Shown: positions 18,674-30,363 of the stretch, in pieces
Numbering within the stretch: position 1 is the first letter of the stretch
Layout of the letters: every line of letters begins with the position of its first letter
From: Datisca glomerata
Lineage: Eukaryota > Streptophyta > Magnoliopsida > Cucurbitales > Datiscaceae
Assembly: GCA_003255025.1 (NCBI GenBank)
Contig: QANY01005643.1
Span: forward strand, 270,259-334,258
Reading direction: 5' to 3'
Length of the DNA: 64,000 nucleotides
The notes under the pieces: generated by a model
Told to the model about the DNA's origin: nothing
What the model saw: only the letters and a program-made list of their open reading frames with translations
Databases searched by the model: none
Position numbers and translations under genes: made by a program

Positions 18674-21500
18674 CGAAAAAACAGTTGGATTAAGAAGCTC
18701 AAAGAATGTAAGAACTTGATTAAGACTTATATTCTAAACATTAACTAGGATGGAAGAATGATTTTCTGCTTTTATAAATACACTGAACTGATCATCAACT
18801 TACTAAAATTATTCTCCTGCAATTTCACCCCGTTCGACTTCGAGTCATATGTGGAGCTTTATTGATAGATCCCACTTCACAACCTCATGGCTCAAGTCTA
18901 GCGTATAGCTAATTGGGTGTTTTGCAAATGTCCAGAGTATTATCAAATTTCACCAAAGAAATAGTAGAAGGAAGACCGAACTTTCTCAGTGAAAATAAAA
19001 AAGAGGAGATCGAATTTCTGAAGTATCGGCTAGGGTAGAAAAAGTAAAAAATAGTAATGCATGAGATCATAATTCACATGAGCATTGATATGAAATGGTT
19101 CACATACCAACAGCAGGCATTAGTTCTGGAAAGTCAAGATCATGGTCAACCACCACAAGTCCAAAGACATAAGGGATGTGCATGCTTGAATGTTTATGAA
19201 AATATGTTAGACCAATATATGTAACTTAAGCAACCTGAAAAGGTAAAGTTAAAGCAAAACAATTCCCACAAATAAATGACTATGTACTCAAAGCAATTGC
19301 AACCTTCATAAACAAGCGTCGACATAGTATAGTTCCTACAGGGTATTGACTTTCTAAGTTGACGTGCTTGACAGACCAAATCAAGATTGTTAACTTAAGC
19401 TTGTGAACTGGGTAATGAAAAGCTTAACAAGATTTCCCAGAATCAAGATATTCAAATGTCAATCAACTTGCACTTAATTCCCAAATTGATGCAAACCCAA
19501 CCATAAATCATAAACATTTTAATACAAGCATATGCTGTTGTTTCACCTTGAAATTTAGTTCTTATTTCATTGATCGAGGATTTAATAATGGTAAAATAAA
19601 AAATTCATTTTGTAACAGCTAAGCTCAGAGCAGATTCCCCAAAGAGGAGATTTTATGCCAAATTTATCATCTTTACCCCCATTAAACTTAAGTTGAAAAA
19701 CCTGAAAATCATAACAATACCAACTACCAAGGCATGCAAAACCAAAAACTCATCAAGACTAGTTCAGAAATGGAAACAAAGAAGAAAAAGTTGCATTAGG
19801 CGATGAAGCAGTTCTGTTATGTTTAATAGAGAAGCAATACATAACCAGAAGATGACAAATTAGAAGACAAAATTTTATACAGAACCAGAAACACATAACA
19901 ATTATAGAGTTACCTAACAATTATTATCTCTTTGCATCAGATTTCATATGTGGTTAAAAATATACAACCAATCAAATTTCAGACATAGAAAACTCATCAA
20001 GAAAACTTCATAAATTAAACATAACATTACCAAGACATACAAAACCAAAAACTAATTAGCTATGTGAATTAAGTGTACCATCAGTTATCCCTTGCATCAT
20101 TTGTATCAGTGAGATATTGCATTATATACTTACTAAGTAATAAGCATCCTAACGGAAAGAATCATCCAACAAATATTTTTTCTAAATACCAATTCATCTA
20201 TAAATTCTTTCAATCCCCCAACTTTTGAATTCAACCAACTAGAAAAATCTTGATATAAACTAGATTGCAGGTGAGAGAAGCTTAGATCTTGACATATTCA
20301 ATATTATAAAGAAATTACAAGTATCTTCATCAAAACACAAAAAAAAACTAATATAGAGAAAGATGAGCAGAATGTAACAGTCAAAAGTAGTGTGTTGTCC
20401 TTTATATAATAATAACCCATGTTTCTACTTGAGAAAAGTACAAGCAACAAACAAGAAGAGCCATGCTACTAGAGACGTGAGGAGTTCAAGTGACCAAGTT
20501 AGTGCAGCAATACTGATGGAATATTAGGTACCAGAACAGAATCACATACCCAACCAGTCACAAGAACAGTAAATTTGCATAAAAGTGAGTCAGCATGTGA
20601 GTGTTAATTAACTGTAACAGAGAAATGAAAGACATCTTTCACCTTTCTAGTTTTTATATAGTTCATATAAATTTACCTGATAATGAAAGCCCTAGCCAAG
20701 CTTATTGCCTTCTCATTTAGGAAGTATATGCAAGCTGCCAAAAATACAGCAACCTGCATTAATAGATATCAGAGGGTATGCAATTGTTAAAAATCATTTG
20801 AATGGCTGGTTATAAATCTAATAACAATTTGAACATGGAACAGTATGAAAGCACACCTAACTATTCACAGTTTTATCTAAAAATAATGAGGAATGTTTGT
20901 AATGCAATGTCGCACCAAATTACTACTTTCAACTATTGAAGTATATCAAATCAGACATCTACTAAATGTAGAAATAATTAACAAAGTAAAAGGTACTATA
21001 CATTCTCAATGTTAAATTTTATTAAGGACAACCTTAAAGTAGAGCAAATTATGATTTAGTTGCTGCATTAGTTTCATTTTCACCCATTTCCATCCAGAAC
21101 ACTCCCAAAGTATGATAAATGTTAAAAGTTACTATTCAGAAAAAATTGCGAGTGCTTTAAAAAAGTTCAAATGCCCAAATTTATTATAAACCAAAAATGT
21201 GATTAATGGACTCTTAAGTATTTGTGTTGGTTGAAGGGGCAATGCTGTAACTTACTGGGTAACTATAAATGGTTTCCACTATCATTGAAGTTGAAGATGA
21301 TTGAATAGAAGCAAACTCTTCATCCACCTAGTTTCCACCAGCATTGAAGCAGCTTCTAGCAAAGGCCTCGATTTATGATCATCTGTACATGACAATATAA
21401 TAGTATATTGTTGACAAAAAATTAGTTTTACCTAGATTCTTGACAAACAGGCCTTGGTAAAGAACATGTATTTCATCAATTAAAACATTAAAATATCACC
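18674..21500. other. Non-coding stretch with exon-like minus-strand blocks
   Basis: Mostly AT-rich DNA. On the minus strand, a block from about 20757 to 20682 is bounded by an acceptor (taatgcag) and a donor (gtaaat). It reads A-C-I-Y-F-L-N-E-K-A-I-S-L-A-R-A-F, a plausible membrane segment. A second block near 19130-19185 reads H-I-P-Y-V-F-G-L-V-V-V. Neither could be assigned to a family. Confidence 0.3.
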
Positions 21501-21745
21501 ATGGGTAGGTTTACGATGGATCTTAAATGGTGAACTGGAGTTGAAATTGTTCCAATACATTACTCAAGCTCCAACGGCTTCAGAATAACATCAACTACAA
21601 TGGAGGAAGGCTATCAAGAAGCCAAAAACCTTAACTTCAAAGTCAAAGGGGTTTTGGTCACTAATCCATCAAAACCATTAGGCACAACCACGACCCAAGA
21701 AGAACTCAATCTCCTTTTTTCGAGTGAAGTTCATACTTTACCAAA
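21501..21745 (+). pseudogene. 1-aminocyclopropane-1-carboxylate (ACC) synthase fragment
   Basis: Frame 21501 encodes D-L-K-W, then a TGA, then T-G-V-E-I-V-P-I-H and S-S-N-G-F. After a helix block with E-E-G-Y-Q-E-A it reads V-K-G-V-L-V-T-N-P-S-K-P-L-G-T-T. The V-T-N-P-S-x-P-L-G-T block and TGVEIVPIH are hallmarks of the PLP-dependent ACC synthases, which make the ethylene precursor. The stop after K-W and the lack of the rest of the protein (PLP lysine region and both ends) show an isolated relic of about 80 residues. The sequence degenerates after about 21735. Confidence 0.8.
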
Positions 21746-21924
21746 AAGTAAGTACTTGACTCAATATTAGTATGGACGTTCCAGGAAGCATGGCTGTGGA
21801 ATATGCATAGCAGTTAGTACAAATACCATAATTGAACACCATATTTCTTTTTAAATTTACCATTTCTTTTCATGATTCATACCAAAGGAAAACCTAATGA
21901 TTATACAACTATGACAGGTTTCAT

Positions 21925-22078
21925 CATCGATTGACTGTCATTGACGTAGATAAACTTCCATTGACGTCCACCTGAAATAGAGCCATTGATGACAAAAATG
22001 TAACTCTATTGACAGGAATAACTCCATTGACGAGGGATAAATGAATTGACGAGAAAAACTCCATTGACGGCAAAGGTA
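21925..22078. repeat. Cluster of cattgacg words
   Basis: The word attgac occurs at least seven times in about 150 bases, often as ccattgacg, with uneven spacing. TTGAC is also the core of WRKY-binding W-boxes, but the even composition of the flanks suggests a decayed minisatellite as the simpler reading. Confidence 0.5.
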
Positions 22079-22299
22079 AATCACTTCTATTGAAAATCTT
22101 TTTTGGATGACAGTGAAAATTGATTAAAAATAGTCAATAGATGGGAAAAATGATTTACATTTTCCTTCAATAAAGTGTTTTCTTCAGCAAAGGAGTCAAC
22201 TTTTTTTATATTTTGTTTTTTTCTTTGAATTATCATTGGTGAAACTCAAAAAATGTATCAGTTGCATTTAATAGGAGATTGATTGAGAATTATTTTACC

Positions 22300-23110
22300 T
22301 ATTGGTTGAGCAAAGAGCGGGTTTAGCTTATTTTTGAAATTTAAATTTTGTTTAATTATGGTTAGTTTATTTTGATTCTTATATTTTTTCAATTATATCA
22401 GTATGTCATTAATAGGTGGTTGAGACGTGATTGAGTGGATGCATGATTTTAGGAGATTTTTAAAATTTAAAATATTAATGATATTATTACATTGATTTTG
22501 TAATTTTCAATAAAAAATAATTTCGTTAATCATACAATTTCTAATTAGTATATAATTAATTATCAATTCATTTACCCCGAATTATTAGTTTAAGTTTTGA
22601 TATTTCTCTTTTTTATTTAAATATCATTGATTTATTTCAAATTTGTATTAGTTTAACTTAATAGGATGATGGTTGAAGTTGATTTACCAAATGGTTGATG
22701 AATGAGCGGGGTGTTCTAATTTTCAAATACTTAATATTTTTTGAAAAAGTTGAATTATATTTTAGTTTTCAATTGATTGTAGATTGAATTTTTCAAGTAG
22801 ATCATTATTCCATTTATTAAGGGGGGGCATTTTTTATGGGATTTGTATAATTAAACTACTAAAATATTTGTAGGTTGATCGCAATAATCTAAACACATAA
22901 TTTTCCTTAATTATAGGGTATATAGAATGAGTATATCAATAACTTTCTTTTAATTTACCCAAATTAATAGGTTTCTTGCTTTATGTAGATGAAGGGTATT
23001 TTGGTCTAAAATTATTGACCGTTTTGAAAATCTTCTATTTACCTATAGATCTAAAAATGTGGCTACTGCTTAACACACTCATCCTAAAGTTGTCTATAGT
23101 GCAAATTTTC
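22300..23110 (+). repeat. Diverged direct repeat, copy A
   Basis: This segment matches 23690-24430 in the same order over most of its length. Shared blocks include ggttgaga-gtgatt (22420), gattttaggagat, gttgaagttgatttacc, ttttcaaatactta, gattgtagatt, atatcaataactt, tagatgaagggcatttt (gggtatttt in this copy) and tatttaccta. It could be one of a pair of LTRs of an old small element or an arm of a segmental duplication. Confidence 0.7.
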
Positions 23111-23689
23111 CCTATTAATTAAAGATCAGTTTGTTGTTAAAGTAATTGCACCAAATAGTCAAGTCTAGAAACTTGATTGATGCAATAGCCCGGTTATTTT
23201 TTCCTTAGATAATTAATTGATTTAAAGGTGTCATGTCATCGGTTTTTTCTCCATTTTGGTATGGACAGATTTACCCTCTATAGACGATTTTCTGTTATTG
23301 ATTGTGTGGGACCATTCTATTTAATTAAGAGATTTTATCAGATTTAGTATTAATTTTATTTTATTTTCAATTCGAAATATATATTTATCTTTATCTTATC
23401 ATTAATATGGTTTATATATGGATTTTTCGGTTATGGAAAAAATCGATTATCCATAATCGATTGATAAGTTATTTTCGTATTTTTAGCTATTTTCTGTTTT
23501 TAGAGTTTATTGATTGTTACTTTCCACCATCTATTCGCAAGTGATCTATTTTTTCAACATTCATCCATATTTTGAACCAGAAAATCACTCATCAACTATC
23601 AAAGTAGTTTAAAAGATAAAACATAGAAGTATTCTGCTAATTGAATGCTATTGCTTGAACTGAAATTATAGTATATTTCATCACTGATA

Positions 23690-24430
23690 TATGACATTTT
23701 AAATTTCATTTTATTTATGGTTAATAATATTTTGATTGTTATTTTTAATTTTTTAATGATATAATTATCTCATTAATGAGTTGGTTGAGATGTGATTAGG
23801 TTGGGGCTGATTTTAGGAGATTTGAAAATTTTCTGGTAATATTTAGATTATCTTTTCTATTTTTTTAAACCAATAATGTTTCCTTATTTATATAATTTGT
23901 AATTAGTATATCAGTAATAATTGATTGATTTAAACGAATTATTATTTTTAGTTTTTTAATTAAAATGTATTTGATTATTCCAATGTTGGATTAATTTATC
24001 TTGAAAGATAGAGATTGAAGTTGATTTACCTGTTGTTGATATTTGGGTGAGATTTTTTTCATTTTCAAATACTTATTTGTTTAGGAAAACTTGATTTATA
24101 TTTTTAGTTTTCATTTGATTGTAGATTATTATTTAATTTATTTCCAACTATATTATTATCCCATTTATTTCAGTAGGCTTTTGTGGGGTTTTAAAATTTA
24201 ATAATCTGAAAATATATTATTTTCTTAATTATAGGATATATAAATTGATATATCAATAACTTCTATTTGATTTATCCGTATTAATATGATTGTTGCTTTA
24301 TATAGATGAAGGGCATTTTTGTCTGAATTTACTGATCGTTTTAGAAACATATTATTTACCTATAATTTTTAGAAACATGGCTAACACACTATTAGTAAAC
24401 TTGTCAATAGTGTAAATTTTCCTTTGTTGT
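23690..24430 (+). repeat. Diverged direct repeat, copy B
   Basis: This is the partner of copy A, about 0.6 kb further right. The shared words keep their order and approximate spacing, with many substitutions and small indels, so the duplication is old. The DNA between the copies (23111-23689) has no coding capacity that I recognise. Confidence 0.7.
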
Positions 24431-24906
24431 TATGCACAAAGCCTTATATGCAAGTGGTTGTATATATTATACCAAGGATGCGATCACATTTAGCCCTTAA
24501 AAAAAGTCAAAAGTATTTGTTACGCATTAGCTATACCATCAGTAGCAATAACATTAGCTATATATCATTGCCATCTAGAATGGCAAAAAGGGGTAAGTAG
24601 AGCCATTCCCTCCTATCATTTTATAGTTGACAGTGTGCCTGCTACTCTCTCTCTAAAAAGTCTTTCTCATTTCAAAACCGGTAGATCAGTTCTACTGCTA
24701 GCCTCCACAGTCCTCGCGATAGGGTTAAGGTACACACGGCTACCAATTTGTTCATTGTTGTTTTCTTCGTTTTAGTTCATTACTTAAATCTCCGCCTCTG
24801 GATGTAATGAAGAGTAAACACGGTAGCGGAAGCGGAAGTAACAAGGAGTGGGACTTGGCTTGTATGTTAACATAATCCTCCATTTTGATTCCGCACAAAT
24901 AGAGAG

Positions 24907-27622
24907 ATGATGGAGATATATGATCCTCAATTACATGAGCACACCTTTTATTTGAGAGAAGAGAATAGTGATATTTCTTGTTCTTATTGTTTAGAACATG
25001 TAATTAGTCCTTACTACTTTTGTGCCGAGTGTCTGATACCACGGTTGCGAATCATGTGTAAAGTTGCACAAAAGATCAATCACCCTTTCCATCCTAAACA
25101 CCCCCTCTTCCTTTCAAAACATAAAAGATGGTATGCTTGTGATTCGTGACACAAGTATGTTGATGGCACTTCAAATCCTCATAATCGTTTCACGTGCCCA
25201 TATGTGATTTTGATCTTGATGTTAAATGTGCACTAATGCCATCAATAAATATTATATTAGATGATTACATTGAACATCTCAGCCATCAGCACCCTTTGAT
25301 ACTCCGCAAGGAAGATATTGAACTTGAATGCATCGCTTGCAAATCACAATCTTCTGATCCAATTTCGGTTGTATCGCATGTGATTATTTCCTCCATGAGT
25401 CATGTGCTACGCTCCCAAACATGATCTTGCACGCCAACCACCCCGGTCACATCATTAACCTTTGTGTTAAGTTTAGTGAATGTGACTGTTTGTCACATAA
25501 CTAATCATGCTTTCATATTCAAATGTGATGATTGTTCATTCACAATTCATGTTAAATGTGCTTTAGCGTCGGTTTCAGATTATAAAGCTAGACAAAGAAA
25601 AGAATTATGCTTTTTATGCAATTTACACCACTCTGATCAAGATCATTTTTGTATTTCCTCAGAATATTACCTCACCCAATCTTGTGTTAGAATGCCAAAA
25701 CATATTGAACACCCTTTTCATTCACATAAAAATTTCTGAATCATCATTCTCGTGCGCTTCCTGTCACACGTTTTTCAGTGATATTATATCATTCTGTTGT
25801 GACGACTGCTACTTTCACATGGATATGCTACTTTCACATGGATATGCTACTTTCACATGGATATTATATGTGCTTTGACGCCTCATATACAGTATGAGGA
25901 GCAGGAGGGTATTCAACATTTTAGTCACCAACACCTGTTAGTTTTACTAATAAAACATAGGAAGTGAAGTCGATTGCTTTGCTTGTAAGCAAAAATGTTC
26001 GGTGTTGTTATTTTCTTCACCAATCATGTGCTGAATTACCAAAAGAGATAAGACACCCAATTCATAATGAAAACCATTCTTTTAGCCTCAGATTTAATCC
26101 TTACTTGGAGTTTCGTAGTTGTTGTAGTAGAGGCTACAAGGGTTTCATGTTTAGATGTGATATATGTGCCGTAACCTTGGATATGAATGTGTCGTTCAAA
26201 TACCAAAAATAAGTTATAAGCATCACAGGCAACGCAAACTATTTTTTGTTCATGGATTTTCATATAATCTTGGTAGTGATTCACACAATACATCTTGTAA
26301 ATATGCATTGGCCTCTACCGAATTCAAGCTCACGGAACCAGGAACCATATGTATTTCGTTGTGGGATTTGCAACTTTAATCTCTATGTGGTCCATTGCCA
26401 AGTACCATACTTTGACTCCGAGAGATTCAATAATTGAAGATGATTCAGATGATGAGTTTTATTGTGATGTTTGTGAAGAAGAATGAGATCCAAGAATCTG
26501 TGTTTATTATTGCAAAGACTATGGATTTATCTCTCACGTTCATTGTGTAATCGACGAGGTATGCGTATTAAACTTTTTAAATTTTTGTTATTCATTAGGT
26601 GTTTTGATAAAATTACAAGATATTGTATTTATGCTAAACTTTAAAATTATTTTATACACGAAAAAATGTCTAATGCCTATAATGTAGTTCTCATATATAC
26701 TCCAAATTTCTTTTAGATTTAAAAATAATGTAGCATTGATTGATTTAGAGAGAAATTCAAATTCATTAATTGTATGTTTTGACTATCTTATTTCTATATC
26801 ACATGCTTTTCTTTGAAGATTTGAGTCACTAAATTAACTTGGCAAAAGATATATGGTTCTTATAAGGTCATGAGTGCCTTGGCGAGAGAGCCGGGAGAAG
26901 TGGAGTTGAGCTTATCGTTGAATGGACGTTTGAAAATGAGGAGATTTACGACCGTGACATTGATGCATCACCATCAGAGAGCGAAACAGATGGTGACATA
27001 ACAACATATGAAGGGCGGTTAGGGGAGTGTTTGACCTTGAAGGATGTAGTAGATTCTTCGACAGAGGATGAAAAAAAGATCATTGAGAAATCGTCACTCC
27101 TTGTAAAACTATTCGAAGAAGATAATGGAGAGCGAAAAGATGTTGAGACTGAACGAGATGTTTCCAACGTTCCAGAAACATTTCCGTTCGACGAATAATT
27201 TTTTTATGAATTTCTAGACAGGATTGAATCTTCTGCATCCAAAGAAAATCTCTTATAGAATTTAGCGAATATTCATTGGAAGTTATCAAAGTGAAAGATT
27301 ACATGGTCCCTTGGTATTTGGCACACACTCTTGAATCTGTGTTCGTCAAGTACGGGAACATAAGTAGAAGATCCAAGTTGGGACGAAGAGGCAGGTCTAT
27401 TGTTTTTTACCTTGTATGCTGGCTCATAAAACAATATGGTTAGAGATAGGTTTTGCGTCTAGTTATTTTTCAAGAGTCTCACGGACACATATAGCGCTTC
27501 AAGCAATTAGACATGAGAAGTAATTTCATGTGAAACTAAACCAAAGGATTGGAGAACTGAATCAAAGGATTGAAAAATTGAATCAACAAATTTCCCGACT
27601 TACAACTAAATCTGAGAGATTT
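24907..27622 (+). pseudogene. DC1-domain (Cys/His-rich C1) protein gene, broken
   Basis: Repeated plant DC1 zinc-binding modules are visible: C-x2-C pairs (C-S-Y-C, C-A-E-C), H-P-F-H-P-x-H-P-L (25081-25107), H-Q-H-P-L, C-D-D-C, and F-Y-C-D-V-C-E-E-E near 26460. An intron probably follows the exon end at 26558 (donor gtatgc), with the next exon from about 26867. That exon continues into an acidic region and then Y-M-V-P-W-Y-L-A-H-T-L near 27300, a block common in the C-terminal part of this family, and a coiled coil near 27540-27620. Stops (for example 25147, 25422 and 26486) and frameshifts break it. DC1 proteins are thought to bind zinc and lipid or act in stress responses; the exact role is unknown. 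The last exon is split by the Copia insertion at 27623. Confidence 0.8.
25808..25864 (+). repeat. 19-bp tandem repeat, three copies, inside the DC1 gene
   Basis: gctactttcacatggatat occurs three times in a row without mismatch. Because 19 is not a multiple of three, the two added copies (38 bases) shift the DC1 reading frame. The identity of the units suggests a recent event. Confidence 0.9.
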
Positions 27623-27933
27623 TGTTGAAGAAAGAGAAGCAAAAGTTGCAGCCTCAGAAGAAAATCTTCATCATAGGCAAAAGAGGGAAGCAGAACAGAG
27701 ACTTTCACCAAACACAGTGGGTGTCTAACCATTTCTGGTAAAAAATGATTTCAGGCTTCAAGTAGGCATCCGTTGGAGATCATAGGAGATCATAGACAAC
27801 CGTTAGAATTATTTGTATATATACATCCTTCCTCATTGTAAACATGCATCATTTTTTTCAATAAGAAATCAGAACCAAGAGGCTCATCATCTTTCCTTTT
27901 AAGATCAGAACCAAAAAGTTCATCATTTCTACA
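27623..27933 (+). repeat. 5' LTR of the Copia element
   Basis: It starts TGTTGAAGAAAG and ends TTTCTACA, 311 bases. It differs from the 3' LTR by about a dozen substitutions and one 1-base indel by eye. It has a TATA-like tatatata near 27816 and an AATAAG poly(A)-like signal near 27860. Confidence 0.95.
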
Positions 27934-27949
27934 TGGTATCATAGCAGTG
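27934..27949 (+). promoter_or_regulatory. tRNA-Met primer-binding site of the Copia element
   Basis: tggtatcatagcagtg follows the 5' LTR directly and matches the initiator tRNA-Met complement over most of its first 12 bases, with one mismatch. Confidence 0.85.
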
Positions 27950-27968
27950 ATTCTGAGAACCAACACAT

Positions 27969-28790
27969 ATGGCAGAACCATCAACCTCCGGCCAGCTTCA
28001 CCACCATGACACCAATCCCAGACTAACCTCCATCCTGCTCACTGGCCACAACTACATACCGTGGGCCAGGGTGGCTCGGGTCAGCCTGAAAGGAAGAGGC
28101 AGACTGGGTTTCGTGGACGGCAGTAAGCCAAGACCAGACCGAAACTCAGAGGAATGGGACATCATGGACAGCCAGGTAATGACCTGAATAACTAATTCAA
28201 TAGACCCAAAACTCAGTGAAATCTTTTGTTTCTGTGAAACAGGACAAGAACTCTGGGAAGAAATCCGGAGCAACTATTGTGAACAAAATAATTTCGTGCA
28301 AGTCTTTGAACTTAAACGAGAGATCTCCCAAGCAAAACAGGGGGACGGATCAGTACCGGAGTTAACCGGGTTTTTAAAATCTAAGTTCAAAAAACTTGAA
28401 ACCCTGAGACCGATGACCACTGACCTGAAGGAACTCCAAGAGCGGGCTAACCAGGATATGGTTTTCCGTTTCTTGACGGCTCTCGACTCAAGCTACGAAG
28501 CGTTCCGAGCTCAGATCTTGATGTCGACAGAGAAGCCAACTTTTGCCACGGTTTCAGACATGGTTCAAAGAGAAGAAACCAGGTGACGAGTAATGAGTAC
28601 CAGAGATGACAAGGCGGAGGCACTAGCCATGGCGACCCGCGGCTCCCTCCGAAACCCTAACCCTAAGGAAGGGGGAAGGCACCGCGGACAGCCAGGCGAG
28701 CCGGTGAAATGCAGCCACTGCCGAAAGGAAGGGCACACCCACGACCGATGCTCAAACAATTCAGAGAATTTTTGCGCGATATCTCAGGTT
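27969..28790 (+). pseudogene. Copia gag
   Basis: The ATG at 27969 opens a gag protein with the N-terminal block L-L-T-G-H-N-Y-I-P-W-A, a helical middle (V-F-E-L-K-R-E-I near 28300) and a CCHC zinc knuckle, C-S-H-C-R-K-E-G-H-T-H-D-R-C, near 28711-28752. A TGA at 28185 and another at 28585 interrupt the frame; otherwise it is well preserved. Gag packages the element RNA in cytoplasmic particles. Confidence 0.9.
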
Positions 28791-30363
28791 CATCCATTTG
28801 CAATACTGTCAATTATTTTTCTAAATCTGTAAATTTTTGTCATAACTTAGAACACTGGATAATATACGCTGGTGCCTCTGACCACATGACTCATAACACA
28901 AAAAATCTACACAGTCTCACTAAATTAGAAAAACCACAACACGTGACTGTAGCCAATGGAAATAAAGTTCTAATTTTTGGCATAGGGTCCACCACACTCT
29001 TCACAAAAACCATTAACAACGTACTTTGTCTACCCAATTTTAACTCCAATCTCCTATCCGTCAGTAAAATAACCAAAGACTTAAACTGCAATGTTACTTT
29101 TTCAACTGACAAAGTAATTTTTCAGGATCGAGTCACCGGGAGGAAGATTGGTGAAGGGAAATTTAGAAACGGTATGTACTACTGAGAAGATACCGACAAA
29201 ACATGCCTTTCCACCTCCAGTACATTACAAAAAGATAAAATATTACATTGGAGATTCGGTCATCCCTCCAACAAAATCCTAAACAAATTACTTGGTTGTA
29301 ATTCTGACTCTAGCAGTTGCTCAGTCTGCAAACTCTCAAAACAAACCAGGTTACCCTTTGCACTATCTAGTAGTACGACAAAATGATGTTTTGAATTAAT
29401 TCATTCTGATGTTTGGGGACCCGCCCCAGTTGATTCATATAATAAATTCAAATATTTTGTTACATTTATTGATGATTCTCTCGCACCATATGGTTATATA
29501 TTTTGAAATCAAAAAATGAAGTCTTCAGTCGTTTTCAGGAGTTCAACAATTTAGTTGAAACTCAATTTGAAACAACCATAAAAATCTTTAGGTCTGACAA
29601 TGGAACTGAGTATACTAACAACACCTTTTTTGAGTTTTTTAAACAAAAGGGTATACGACATCAAACCACCTGTATCCACACCCCACAACAAAATGGTGTC
29701 TCAGAACACAAAAACCGACACCTTCTTGAAATGACTAGGTCTCTCCTCCTCCAAAACAACGTACCCAAAAGATACTGGTCCGATGCTATACTCACAACAA
29801 CTTACCTCATCAATCGATTACCCAGTGTAAAATTGCATCTGAAAAGCCCTCTAGAAATTCTCAAGGGTAGGAAAATTAACCTTGATCACATACGAGTATT
29901 CGGATGTACATGCTTCGTACACATTCCACGACTTGATAAATTGGACAAAACCTCAGTCAAAACCTTATTTTGGGGTATCCCAATAAACCATAAATTCCAC
30001 ATCTCGTGCGATGTACAATTTTTAGAACTAGAATCCTATTACCCAAAGGGCCCCGACAATCATAACTACCACCAAACGTTTCCGCTACCTAACAATATTA
30101 TTTCCTCCGATATCATAAGACAGGAACAGGACACCGCATCAACCGCGCCTGAGACAACTACCTCAGGGGGAGCAACTGATGAGGCAGTTGTCACTGATGA
30201 AGCAGTAAGCGTAAGAAGGTCAACAAGGCAAACTCAACCCCCAGCAAGATTAAAAGACTACGTGTCCCATCAGGTTCTATACCCTATCAAAAATTTCCTA
30301 TCTTATGATAAAATTTCTAACATCCACAGGGCATACTTGGGAAAAATTGATGAAACAGTTTAG
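28791..30363 (+). pseudogene. Copia protease and integrase
   Basis: The protease active site near 28857-28880 reads I-I-Y-A-G-A-S-D-H-M, so the catalytic Asp of the D-S/T-G triad is lost. After a TGA at 29183 comes the integrase zinc-binding HHCC region (H-W-R-F-G-H-P, then C-S-V-C near 29320) and the core: H-S-D-V-W-G-P near 29402, F-R-S-D-N-G-T-E-Y near 29589 and Q-Q-N-G-V-S-E-H near 29690. These are the D, D and E of the catalytic triad. A frameshift near 29480-29500 and a stop at 30361 break the polyprotein. Confidence 0.9.

Larger units (their letters stand above)
21746..24906. other. Non-coding stretch with diverged direct repeats
   Basis: No gene was found over about 3 kb. The main structure is a pair of diverged direct repeats (listed separately). 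A short perfect hairpin, atcgattat-cc-ataatcgat, lies near 23442-23462. Just before the DC1 gene, an ATG at 24808 opens a 22-codon frame rich in Ser, Gly and Lys that could be an upstream exon, but this is unsupported. Confidence 0.5.

Noticed and set aside
24808..24875. Short ATG frame as first exon of the DC1 gene
   Set aside because: Only about 22 codons, ending in a stop, with no splice evidence. Kept as a remark only.
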